Shown here piece after piece: positions 46,130-56,486 of a DNA stretch of 64,000 bases (its first letter is position 1; every line of letters begins with the position of its first letter). Source of the DNA: Leucocoprinus leucothites (Eukaryota > Basidiomycota > Agaricomycetes > Agaricales > Agaricaceae). The position numbers and the translations under genes were made by a program. The notes below the pieces were generated by a model, which was not told where the DNA came from, did no database searches, and worked only from the letters and a program-made list of their open reading frames with translations. The DNA is taken from contig JAACJO010000012.1 in the NCBI GenBank assembly GCA_013368445.1, positions 682,001 through 746,000 of the forward strand. Reading direction: 5' to 3'.

Positions 46130-47220
46130 ATGGTCAACACTCAGAGCAGCCCTGGAGGTCAATCCTCGCCCTCAGAACCCGATACTTCCAGCCGTACTGG
46201 TCAAGAAGCATCTCAGATTCCTCAGGACGTTTCCGCGGAGCTCAACCTGTCATCTGAGCCCGAGATACCCATGCGTCTTCATCTTGAGGCTTGGGTCAAG
46301 AGATGGCAGTTTCACGATGCACTCACTAGATGGGCTGTATGGGCACTCAATGTCCCAAATCAGCCGCCTGGCTATTTGCATAATAATATGTGAGTGCTTG
46401 CCATTCGACCTGATGGCAGTTCTATCTTTGAACTGATGCCAAGTTTCGTCACTGAATTGACACTAAACAAGAATCCCTCTCATTCAGAGGATATGTTCAC
46501 GGTACATCTTTTATTTCTTCCATTTACCTCCTTGTTCTGACAAGACAAATACTAGTGTGGACCTGTTCCAGTTGTTCAAGATCGAAATGAGCTAGCCCGT
46601 TGCTTCTATAATCACAAGATCTCAAAGGACGAAATCAACTGGTGCGCCCATGGACGTTGGGACAATGATAAAGTCCAGGTCTGCGTTATCTATGACAGCA
46701 TTGTTGCCCATCATGAAGGAACCTATCACCGAGGCGCTCCAGAGCTGAACCCGGATGGCCGCCTTATCCATCTCGTCCCAAAGCTATACAACGCATTCTG
46801 CGAGACCCTTTCTATGTTCTACCGTCCCCACTTGTGGTCGGCTATCCAGATGAATGACCGTATGCATTTCACCGCCACTTGGATTCTCTCGCTATAACAG
46901 GTTCCTCAGCGGCACTTACGGACCAATTTGTCGAAACTATACTGCACAGGACATACGGACTCTGGTCGTACAGTTTGATTCAAACACCCGAATCTCATAG
47001 ATTTGAACGCACGACGTATAATCCGCTGCAAGCACTGCGAAGGGCCCAGGGAGAATCCAGGGAAGAGGTCTTTATCGAGAACGCCGAAGTACTTGGGGAC
47101 CGAATGCTCAGGTCGATTACGATGCCATTCAAACTTGGAGAGTCCACTCAGCACATAAGAGAAACTCTGCAGCACAAGTTCCCTGATGCATTTCCTCTTC
47201 CTCCAAGCACGGCGATATAG
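46130..47220 (+). CDS. Unrecognised conserved-looking protein
   Basis: I do not recognise this family. ATG 46130 is only 171 bp from the Rab-GAP start on the other strand. Exon 1 (MVNTQSSPGGQSSPSEPDTS...) is disordered and then gives LEAWVKRWQFHDALTRWAVW ALNVPNQPPGYLHNN. Further exons: FVTELTLNKNPSHSEDMFT, then CGPVPVVQDRNELARCFYN and ISKDEINWCAHGRWDNDKVQ VCVIYDSIVAHHEGTYH, VPKLYNAFCETLSMFYRPHL. A 41-nt intron (gtatgc...acag) follows, then RSSAALTDQFVETILHRTYG LWSYSLIQTPESHRFE and a C-terminal helix ending PDAFPLPPSTAI, stop 47218-47220. The aromatic-rich alpha/beta pattern suggests a folded soluble domain of about 300 residues; no TM or signal peptide. Confidence 0.7.
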
Positions 47221-47657
47221 CCTAGTACAATTAATCCAATCTTGTGGAGAATTATAAGAGCATCGTATAATTACACTTCGATACTGACCATATATGTTAT
47301 GCAAGCGACTCTGTCGACTAATGACAATCCAGTTAGACATCGTAAGGGTGCGGACATGGGAACCAATTGACCAAGGAGGGCCTTCCTACCTAATCATAAC
47401 ACATTTGAGACTACTCGTTGAACTTGCCCAACGGAGTGATTTTGTACCACCGTTCCAGGGTTTTACAGCTTGTTTATAATGAATTCCCTGGTAGTCTAAG
47501 ATCCATGTTAATCCAGAGGACCTACACAGAGCTGTAGTGATGTAATTACACTGTTAACGCCGCAATCACCGGAATAAAGTCACTTGATTCCACCAATTTC
47601 ATATGCTATCGCTCTATGCAACATACACTATCCCGCCTCCAGTCCATTGTCTCTACG
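47221..47657. other. Spacer before the RraA-like gene
   Basis: 437 bp holding a 3' untranslated region and the promoter of the next gene. It includes an in-frame upstream ATG at 47616 that would add 14 residues to the RraA-like protein. Nothing else recognised. Confidence 0.35.
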
Positions 47658-48450
47658 ATGTCTACTTCTGCCGTGCGCACGACCTCCAGACTCATCGACT
47701 TCTCTACATGTGAGATATCTGATGCCCTCATCAAACTCAAACATCCTCATGGAGGATACATCCCGGATATCAATATGCACTCTCCTTCTACTTCTGGATC
47801 TAGTCTCAGGATATGTGGTCCCGCATATACCGTACAATTGGTTTCAGGATCAGACACAACATCTCCAAAGCTGTCAGCACATTTCGTAGATACAACACCT
47901 GAAGGATCTATCATCGTCATCAAAGCGCCACCAGGTTGAGTACACTCTCAGCTCTCTCAAACGACGATGTGACTCATCCGGGCCTCTTTTTCAACCAACG
48001 GCGCACCTTGACTTAGAGGTAAAAAATGCCGTATGGGGTGGTCTAATGACTGCAGGCGCAATTGCTCGCTCAGCAAAAGGCGTGGTCATTTCTGGGAGAT
48101 GCCGCGACCTCGCTGAACACCGTGCTCAGAACTTCCCCGTGTTTGCTCGAGGGCATTCGACTCTGGGCCAGTCACCCTTTACTCGGCCATCTGAAATTAA
48201 CATCCCATTGACCATCAAGCCAGTGCCCAGTGCTGAGCCAAACGACGGTGACGAGTTCCCCACTATGACAGTACAGCCAGGCGACTGGGTGGTTGGTGAT
48301 GAAGATGGAGTTGTGTGCGTTCCCCGAGAGTTAGAAGATAGGGTCCTTGAGTTAGCGGCAAAAGGGAGAGAAGTTGATGCTCTGTGTATGGTGGATATCC
48401 AAGCCGGGAAAGGTGTTCAGGCATCGTTCAAACTCCATAGGGGAAAATAG
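47658..48450 (+). CDS. RraA-like protein (HMG aldolase / oxaloacetate decarboxylase family)
   Basis: About 240 residues, two exons. The family (yeast YER010C, bacterial HMG/CHA aldolase) splits 4-hydroxy-4-methyl-2-oxoglutarate or decarboxylates oxaloacetate with a divalent metal. ATG 47658 (MSTSAVRTTSRLIDFSTCEI SDALIKL) has an A at -3 and fits the family start; ATG 47616 is an in-frame alternative. Core motifs: SDALIKLKHPHGGYIPDI, LRICGPAYTVQLVSG, GSIIVIKAPP, then exon 2 VKNAVWGGLMTAGAIARSAK GVVISGRCRDLAEHRAQ, where the Arg-Asp pair in GRCRD is the catalytic/metal site. Next come FPVFARGHSTLGQ, TMTVQPGDWVVGDEDGVVCV PREL. Stop 48448-48450. Sequence supports an intact active site; substrate not resolvable. 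Confidence 0.85.
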
Positions 48451-48555
48451 AACGATAGATCTAGATTTAACCCGTTATACCCTGAATGTAGATAAGCTAA
48501 CATACTGCCCAAGTTTGTAAGGTAATGCAAACCAAGTCCGAGGTAACAGGCTAGG

Positions 48556-51475
48556 CTACTTTTTTCTTTGCTTGCTACCTTTCGATCGGTTCGCGGGAAT
48601 ATCCTTCTGACCCATCAAAAACTCCCATCCTTTACTCTCAGAAATCGCGCTGGTGGGTTTGGGTTTAGTTTTCCTGCCAGGTGCACCGGCACTTGAACCG
48701 GTACCCTCCTCACGAGCCTCTTGTATCGCGGTTTTACTCAAGCAAAAATCAATATGGGCGTTCAGACCTTGGTTATCTGTGGTCAGTGTCCGACTACAAA
48801 TCGGGCATGTTTGAGCCTTCTTTTCATCGGAGACGTCGGAACGAGATCGATCGGGTTGAGGTCCAACATCACTCTTGCTTCGTTCTCGTCCTAAAGGCTT
48901 TGGTTTGGCAGGATAAATCTCAGGAAGAATGTCTTCCAATCTTGCTGAAGAGGAGGATGGTCGGGCAGGAGTTGATGCTGGTGGACGAATTCTTTCTTTT
49001 GGCTTTTCGACGACTAAATCGAGTCGTTCTGCTTGATCGTCTTCGCTTTCGTCGTATATTTGCATTTCGTGCATTGTCTCCTCATGTTCATAGTAACCAG
49101 GCATGGCATCCATATGTTGCTCCCCTGCGTCATCGGGATCGTGCCTGCCTTTTTGGTTGGCGTCAGCATCCAGCTTTAGTCGCTTCCGAGGTGATAGGTT
49201 CGCAGGCTCAAAAAACTATGTCCGCGTTTCAAAACTATGAATGCCAGCTCGATAGAACGGATAGATTCCCACCCTTTTGATACCGGCGGGAAACGGAGCA
49301 CGCAAATCCTTTAGTTTGGTGACCCTTAAACCTATTAGCCGCAACTTCGGGCGACCTTCCGCCAAGAAAAGCTCTTTTCCTATCTATAAGGCAAAATCAG
49401 CTTCAATTTCGGTGGGTAGAAGCTGGGGCATACAGAGAACAGCTCTTCTTTCGACGAAACATAGCGACTCAGTGACTTCGCACGAGAGAATACTAGCAGA
49501 GATCAGGGATGAGGTGCATGAGGGAACTTGATGTATTAAACAGGGGCAGGAACGCATACCTTGGTAAGTATCTAGCTTGTACTTCAGAGTCACTGTCTTG
49601 CCCGTCCAGCCGTTACTACTCATGTCGGCTTCCAATTCAGCAGCAATGTGCTCAAGTTTTTGAAGCAGCTTCTCGCGATCATCTGTGGGTGAGAATGTTC
49701 TGGAGGGAGTTTCATGTAAAGCACGTAAAGCGTCACGACCTCTTCGCACCTTTCTGCTCCGATGCTCTTTCGCTCTTCCCGCTGTGGTGGATGTACTTCA
49801 TTGGAAGCTATACCAAGGTACGTTTTCAGTAAGAAATGGAGGCCGAACTGTTTGTCCATCAGCGCAAGTGTCGCTCTGTGCGTGAATATGTCGCCACATG
49901 TCTAAATTGAGACCGTTACATTGGAGAATAGTAGATGGAGTCAGTAGCATCGATACCTTAATTCCGATGGACTCTAATAATCTCTCGTTGACACGTCCAA
50001 TACCGGGAACCTTTCGGATAGAGAGGTCGTGCATGAAGGAAACAATGCTCTCGCGATCGAATGGGAGATGGAATTGACCATTGGGTTTGTTCTAAAGCGT
50101 TTGAGCGAATTGACTAGTTGAACTTGGAAAGGGAACGACAAACTCTGTCGGAGCAAATCTATTTATGAAATAGTGATCAGTGGAGAATTAGAAATTCTAG
50201 ATAATATAATCACCTTCGCAAGCATCTAGAGAGTAAAAGTTATACTTTCAGCATTCAGTATCACTGGCAAAGGCCTACCTTGTTTGGCGCAATACCCGCA
50301 CTGACCGTCAGCTTGGTCTCTTCAAAAACAGTATGCCGCATTTCCTGCGTACAATCCTCCGCGGAAATTGAGTGCTCCTCGCAATAGGCTGTGATACTGC
50401 ACCTTTGTCACGTAAATAGTAACCTCCAACAAAGAACACGTACTTGAGGTATCCCTCGTCACATCCAGCAGGAAACATGGTTGGGTCATACCGCTTGAAG
50501 ATGGACATGATCTGATTCGAAATCTCCATATATTTGGAAAAGTGATTGGAAACGAAAATGAGATCTGGACAGAGCTTCTTTGCGACGAAACCTAGGCGAC
50601 TCAATCGATGACTGTTCCGGAACCTAGGTATGAGCGAGGAGTATACCTGCCATTCCTGATCGTACTCCGTATTTCCTTGCTTCATAAGACGCTGTTGTGA
50701 GGACCCCACGACCAACCTGTAAGGTACAACGAGATGTTAGTCAATGTTCTTAGAACGGTCGAAAGAGGCGTACCCCAAATGGCTTGCCAGCTAGCTCTGG
50801 ATTATTCAATATTTCAACACTCTACACACTTGGAATTTGGTATAAAGCGCACAAGAAAGGGGACTTAAGCTTACAGCATAGAAAGCGTCCATATCCACAT
50901 GGACAATGGTTTGAGTTAGGTCGCGCTGAGATTCCAATTCAGCGATCTAATCCACCATAATGCAAGGGGAAGAAGCGGTCAATAAGCTCTTTGCAGATGA
51001 TCATATTGTTCGTCATACCAATTGATCCACGTTTGCCTCCACCTTGGCTGTGAATAGCAGTGTGAGCGAGATCTGGCCATGTCCGTCATGGGCGGGTAGA
51101 AACAGAGCACTGACAAATGTCTACACCTCTCGTCACTTCATTTCGTATCTTGAGAACTTTGTTAATCCGTTCCGTGAGCTCTTTATCCTTTTTCTTCTCG
51201 TTCTGATGAGGGACGATGAGGAGCCTGAGAGCACAGGCCAAAGTTGATGCCTACTTCATAAAACTTGGATCCCTTTGAAACGTCCGCAATTATGCGATTG
51301 ATCTCGGACTGATCTTTGGCAAGCCTAGAGAGTAGTTTGCAATTGACACTCATGAAATAGTGCTTTGCAACACGGACCCTGCTTTACCGGACGACGGGCC
51401 TGCCAGACGTCGGACAAGACTGGCTGTTTCTTGTGATTGTGGTGGATCTTGGTGGTGACTTGTCTCAGATTTCAT
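48556..51475 (-). CDS. POLK: DNA polymerase kappa (Y-family, DinB type) with UBZ finger
   Basis: Translesion polymerase copying past bulky lesions. ATG 51475: MKSETSHHQDPPQSQETASL VRRLAGPSSGKAG, then LAKDQSEINRIIADVSKGSK FYE and KDKELTERINKVLKIRNEV, the kappa-specific N-clasp. The catalytic palm has TIVHVDMDAFYA (metal-binding Asp), EISNQIMSIFKRYDPTMFP and AGCDEGYL (second acidic pair), ITAYCEEHSISAEDCTQE, TKLTVSAGIAPNK. Then come MHDLSIRKVPGIGRVNERLL (helix-hairpin-helix) and the little-finger exons around 49750-49280. The C-terminal exon has a UBZ4-type zinc finger, CPICSRTLTTDNQGLNAHID FC (C-x2-C..H-x3-C), which binds ubiquitinated PCNA, and ends in basic residues (SKGSKQRKK) at 48556. About ten exons. 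The promoter carries the composite ACGCGT-N4-CACGTG element. Confidence 0.9.
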
Positions 51476-51856
51476 CTGCAAGAGCACTTTCAATGTCTCT
51501 GTATGTAGTAGGATGCCAATACTATAGGCGTAGGTTGACCATTCGATAGACGTAGGTCGTTGGTCAGTGTCACGGCCAGGCGCGTGGGTACTGGGCAGAA
51601 ATTAGAGGTCACGCGTCCTCCACGTGATTATGTTATGGTGGTTTTTGGATATTCAATTTGGACTGGACTCATTTCTGAAAAGCTTTTCCGGGTAAGTCAT
51701 GCCATTGTAGTTCGTATGCGTAAACAAACTGATCGAAATACGGACTAAAATACGGTATCTAAATAAACGAAGAGAAGAAACTGGAAGGAACACCGAACTA
51801 TGGATGATAATGAGTACTAGGATATAAGTGATAACTTGGACGTTGATGGAGGTATC
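51476..51856. promoter_or_regulatory. DNA polymerase kappa promoter and 3' flank of the caspase-like gene
   Basis: 381 bp between two minus-strand genes. Contains the composite element at 51611-51626, 136-151 bp upstream of the polymerase start. Confidence 0.45.
51611..51626. promoter_or_regulatory. Composite ACGCGT-N4-CACGTG element upstream of DNA polymerase kappa
   Basis: ACGCGT (51611-51616), spacer CCTC, CACGTG (51621-51626). It has the same motifs, order and spacing as the element at 10360-10375. MCB boxes drive G1/S expression of DNA replication and repair genes in fungi; that role here is inference. Confidence 0.45.
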
Positions 51857-53806
51857 TCAGCCGCTGTGTTGCCTCAAGAAGACGACCGAAGCGAGTGCCG
51901 TATCCCACTTCCGACTCCCTTTCTCAGAATTAGCATCAACAGGCGATGCGGGTACACTCTCCATTTCGACGGAGCTTGTCCATGCAAGCGAAGGACCTTG
52001 CTCGATAATCGCCATTGCAATGGGGTTTGGAGAGAGGAATAACTTGAGAAATCCAGAATCAAGGTGCTCATGATCTGGGAGGGTGAACGACAACGCCTCT
52101 GAGCCAGGCTTTCCCGATCCAATCTCAAGGTGACCCTTCTTCGGTAGAGGCGGCGAGGATGCCATAGGGTCAGGTTGGTAGAGCATGGTGATACCATAGC
52201 AGTTGGGGTCCATGTATGCGAGATAAGGCCAGAGGTCAGTATCGGATTTGTTATACAAGGAAATGCTGAAGATAGCACCCTGTTCATAGGGAATGATGGC
52301 CTTGCCGTTGTGAAGGAGGTTGCCTCCCATTGTCGTCCAATGCTCAGGATGCAGGCGATAGAGCTCCATAGAAACAAGATCCTTGAAGGGAGCCAGAGAA
52401 TTGTGACGATGGAGATGGAGATGGAAGCGAGCGGCATCAGCAAGGACCTCATCTCCTGTGCGTCTTTCGATCTTAACAATACGTCGATTATTGGTAGCGA
52501 TGATATCATCATGTCGTTCCACTGTGACTGTATGGCGACCGAGGGTGAGGGATATATCAGCCTGAGCTGCTTTCCGAACCCGCATGATGTTGAGTCCAGA
52601 TCTCGATGCCGATCCACCCTCAGCGTTGAATGTTCGCTTGAACCTCCACGTCCGAATGAAGGAAGTCAGGGTTGCTTTCAGATTGACGCGGAAAGGGCGT
52701 CTATGACTCCATCGCGTGACTCTCGCCCAACAGGTCTTCGGGAGGGACACCTTAGGTTGCAGTGTCCTGGCAAAGCACCATGTGGGGTGGAGCTCTTCAA
52801 CGATGACGGTGGAGAGGATGGGGTTTCTCGAACAGCGATAATTGTGGAGATGCAAGGAAAGCTCACTCCCTTCGACTAGCCCATGTATAAGGCCAGCTTC
52901 TACCTTGAGGCGTTCGTCATAGTCATTGCGGGCGACATGGAGGAAGTGTGCATCGGTGGTAAAGGGAACGGCGTCGAAGAGTATGCGGTCTCTACGAAAA
53001 CCATGACAGATAGGCTGTTGCGTGGACGGCATTCCCTGTTGAAGTCGTTCGAGGAGGTCGGTGTAAGAAATACGATGAAGCGACAAGTTCGAGACCAACT
53101 CCAGCAGCTGGTGGGTCAGTCTTCCGCCATTCTTCCCTTCGACAGCTTGACTCCCATTCCCGCATGCTGCAAGGCAGATATGACTCTTCTGGGAAGTAAG
53201 GAAGCCATGAGGGCGATCGTAAGGTTGACCACGGGCACCGGGCCAAAGACAACGATACAGGTCGTCAGGGGTTATTTTCGTGGTAGGGGTCCAACGGGTA
53301 GACCCTCGACTTTCGGGCTCTCGCCCTGGCGAGAAACACGCGTCAAGAATCAAGGTAATGTTGTCGCCTTTGACTTGAGACAGTTCAGATAACATGGCGC
53401 GTAAAGATCTGTCCGAAATTCCTGCTATGCGCCCATGGGGAGCTTTCATTTCGTAATCGTAAGTGCAGAGAACTTCTGCGTGACCAGTTCGCTTGACAGC
53501 ATCAGGTTGAAACCAGCCTTTGGGTGCAGGTACGATGCTGCCATGACCGGCAAAATAAACGAGAATGGCGTCACCTTTCTCAATGTGGCGGTTGTTCGTC
53601 AAGTGCGACATGAAGCGGTCCTCAATGTTGTGTTTTGTTGCCTGGCTGTCCAACAGCATGCAAATCTGATCCTCGGGAACGTTCAGGTCGTTGGTCAGCC
53701 ACGAACGAATGAGTCGGGCATCTTCAGCACAGGAATGGAGGTTCCAGACGTTTCCCGACTTGTAGTGGTCGATGCCAATGATGAGAGCGAAAGCTCGAGT
53801 AGACAT
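51857..53806 (-). CDS. Caspase-like cysteine protease (peptidase C14 fold), intronless
   Basis: A single uninterrupted 649-codon frame from ATG 53806. Residues 1-290 are a caspase/metacaspase-type p20 domain: RAFALIIGIDHYKSGNVWNL opens strand 1, DAILVYFAGHG holds the catalytic His88, and ITLILDACFSPG the catalytic Cys157; Agaricomycete landmarks EVLCTYDYE and GISDRSLRAML follow the His. The dyad is intact, so the enzyme should be competent. Residues about 290-649 form an unrecognised C-terminal region with beta-rich stretches (YEQGAIFSISLYNKSDTDLW PYLAYMDPNCYGITMLYQPD) ending in a Ser/Pro tail at 51857. Agaricomycetes carry many such genes, proposed to act in cell death or allorecognition. 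It diverges from Atg6. The intronless structure is odd here and may reflect retroposition or expansion by duplication. Confidence 0.85.
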   Translation of the reverse strand: MSTRAFALIIGIDHYKSGNVWNLHSCAEDARLIRSWLTNDLNVPEDQICMLLDSQATKHNIEDRFMSHLTNNRHIEKGDAILVYFAGHGSIVPAPKGWFQPDAVKRTGHAEVLCTYDYEMKAPHGRIAGISDRSLRAMLSELSQVKGDNITLILDACFSPGREPESRGSTRWTPTTKITPDDLYRCLWPGARGQPYDRPHGFLTSQKSHICLAACGNGSQAVEGKNGGRLTHQLLELVSNLSLHRISYTDLLERLQQGMPSTQQPICHGFRRDRILFDAVPFTTDAHFLHVARNDYDERLKVEAGLIHGLVEGSELSLHLHNYRCSRNPILSTVIVEELHPTWCFARTLQPKVSLPKTCWARVTRWSHRRPFRVNLKATLTSFIRTWRFKRTFNAEGGSASRSGLNIMRVRKAAQADISLTLGRHTVTVERHDDIIATNNRRIVKIERRTGDEVLADAARFHLHLHRHNSLAPFKDLVSMELYRLHPEHWTTMGGNLLHNGKAIIPYEQGAIFSISLYNKSDTDLWPYLAYMDPNCYGITMLYQPDPMASSPPLPKKGHLEIGSGKPGSEALSFTLPDHEHLDSGFLKLFLSPNPIAMAIIEQGPSLAWTSSVEMESVPASPVDANSEKGSRKWDTALASVVFLRQHSG

Positions 53807-54267
53807 TCTAGAGGAGTGGATGATGAATACATAAGTCCTAGGAGTAAATGAATGAGCAAGTATACCTGGTAGGATTACGAGGCTGATGAACTGGGGATGG
53901 ATGAGCTGCCGCCGAAACGGCCTTTTGAAGCTGCCTCGAGGATGTGCTCTCGGAGCATGCGTTGTGGTTCACAGTCTGATTACAACACAGCGACGCAGAT
54001 TGTGAGGAATGTACCTAGAAGTTTCGCCTTGCCTCAGGTCAGCGCAAGGTCAGCTCAGCATCATTGTACGCGTGCAGCCCTTGGACCCGTTCCCATTAAG
54101 CTGCGACGGCAGTCGCATTGTGTAGGACGACAGCTGAGGCAAATGAAGTTGGAGCGTGAAGAGGCCGAGGTTTGATGCTGTGGATTGATCCAACCAAAGC
54201 TTCCGAGTCTAATCAGAACTTAGTCACAAACACCGCAAACACCTTGTCACATATCTACCACCTTGCA
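53807..54267. promoter_or_regulatory. Divergent promoter: caspase-like gene and ATG6
   Basis: 461 bp between diverging starts. It contains one ACGCGT (54067-54072) without a partner CACGTG. An open frame at 53897-54175 has no family resemblance and is rejected. Confidence 0.4.
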
Positions 54268-56003
54268 ATGAGCTTCGGTCTGGTATGCCAACAATGTAAA
54301 GAGCCGCTGCAGGTATTTTCTTACCCAGTAGGCTGGATCTCGTCATTGATTCATGATGCAGCTAGACGCGTCGTTAATCGACCTTGCGCCGACGGCCTAC
54401 GACACGGTCGCTGCCTCCCTGCCAGCTTCTCCAACTCAACATGTTCGACCCCTGACCAATGAACAAAAACTGGCTCAAGTTCCTGCCTCTGCATACGTCA
54501 AGGCAGCATGGGAACGCTCAGCGAGTGCTGGTCCCTCTGCTGTAAACAAAGCTGCTCCGAAACTATCTGTGCGCGCACAGGGAAAACAACCGCAGCGTAC
54601 CACCAGTATCCCATCTAATGAGTCGTTCGTGCTACTACAAGATAGTGTCATACGCCATATCCCCTCAACTCCAGTGACACAGACACGATCTAGGAAACCT
54701 GCTCCAACGCCACAGAATATACCCAACCCTCCAACCTCACCCTCACAATATGAGTCTGATCAAATATCTCCCTCACCTCTATCGCACCACCTACGTTCAG
54801 CAGCACGATTATTCAACCTCTTGTCCACGAGGACAGAAATTGATCATCCGCTCTGCGCCGAATGTACACAGATTCTACTTAAATCCCTCAACCGTCAATT
54901 GGAAGAAACAAAGAAAGAACGAGATGGATATATCGCGTTTGAGAAAGAAATCAGGAAGGAAAGGGACCGTGAAGCCCAGGGTCTCACCCAACAGGAAGCA
55001 GAAAAAAAGATAGAAAGACTAAAGAATGACGAACGACATGCAATTGAACAATTGAAGGACGCAGAACGGGAACGGGAAGAACTGGACGAAGAGTTGCGCT
55101 TGCTGGAGCTGGATGAGAAAGCCCTCGAGGCCGAGGAAGCCGAGTCCGTTCGCACTTTACTGTCACCGGGCTCCTTCGCTCATTCAGCTATAACGCAGGT
55201 TCTGGAGACATCATAATGACCAACTTCTGGTCGTTGAACATCAGAGTGCGCAACTAGCTTCACTTCGAGCCGCATACGCCGCAGATGTTGCTACCTTAGA
55301 GAAGCTTGAGCGAACAAACGTCTACAACGATGCATTCTGTATTGGCCATGATGGCGTTTTTGGGACAATCAATGGGCTACGCCTTGGTCGTGTCCCAGGG
55401 GTACCTGTAAGTGGAGCTTTGGTTGTTCTAAGACTGACACGCTCAACTGAAGCTGACAGGTTGAATGGGCAGAAATTAACGCTGCATGGGGTCAAGCACT
55501 GCTGCTGCTATATACCATTGCCAGGAAACTGGATTACACATTTACCAAGTACGCCGTTCGTCGATCATAAAACCTCGTTGCTTATCCCCAAACAGTTACC
55601 GACTTGTTCCAATGGGCTCCTTTTCCCGTATAGAGAAGATTACGGGCGACAAGACAACATATGAACTATACGGATCTGGAGATTTGCACCTTGGCCGCTT
55701 ATTGCACAATCGACGATTCGACTTTGCGATGGTGGCATTCCTCGATTGTCTGAAACATCTTATTGATTACATCAAATCGCAGGACCCCAATGTCGAATTC
55801 CCACACCAGTGAGTTTAGGTTTGTACTTTCGAATACCGAAACCCGATAAGTGAAATTCTTGCAGGATCGTCAAGGATAGGATTGGCGACGTTTCAGTGAA
55901 GTTGCAGTTCAACCAGGAAGAAGCATGGACACGTTCTCTTCGTCACGTTCTTCTGGCGCTCAAGATATGTCTAAAATGGGCTACGAATGGAGCGAATGGT
56001 TGA
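54268..56003 (+). CDS. ATG6: Beclin-1/Atg6 (Vps30), autophagy and endosomal PI3-kinase subunit
   Basis: Subunit of the Vps34 PI3-kinase complexes for autophagosome formation and vacuolar sorting. ATG 54268: [15 protein letters not shown], with the CxxC near the N-terminus, joined to [21 protein letters not shown] disordered region ([14 protein letters not shown], the conserved BH3-adjacent motif) follows, then [20 protein letters not shown], a coiled coil rich in E/K/R (residues about 200-290), and the evolutionarily conserved domain: [121 protein letters not shown], and [19 protein letters not shown]. Stop 56001-56003. About seven exons; apparently intact. Confidence 0.94.
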
Positions 56004-56486
56004 TGTTACTACGTTCACAGTATTACGATCATCAGATGTAGATTTGTGTACATGATTAGACGAAAATAGAAAGACCGGAGTCCAACACTACTATCCAGCG
56101 TCGTCGGGAGAACACTAATTATGGCACCCGAGTAAGGCTAGGCTATGACGTGCTTTGTGGCACAGATGATACAACACCTTCGACACTCCAAGCTAACACC
56201 CTGATGAAAGGTGACTTCCTGCAATTCAGTTCGAGGGGGAAGCGTCGGCGTAGAAAGGCTGACTCAGTGAGAAGGGCAGGGCTGCACGGGTGCTTATTAT
56301 TTTAGAGATCGGACCGGATATCATTAATCAGACCCGCATGGTTGGAGGACTCGGTTTACTCATCTATGACAAAGCCCCTTCCCTCTATTGGTATTTACCT
56401 TCAAGAAGCTTCCGCATCCTCAAGTGTTTCTACTCATCAATTATTACCCCAGCCTTCATCCAGAGTGAAAGGTCAACATTACGCCT
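56004..56486. other. Spacer before glutamate-cysteine ligase
   Basis: 483 bp holding the ATG6 3' region and the ligase promoter. No motif stands out; the open frame from 56290 is in a different frame from the ligase start. Confidence 0.35.

Noticed and set aside
51874..52617. 247-codon minus-strand frame overlapping the caspase-like gene
   Set aside because: Out-of-frame shadow of the caspase-like C-terminal region, fully contained in it.
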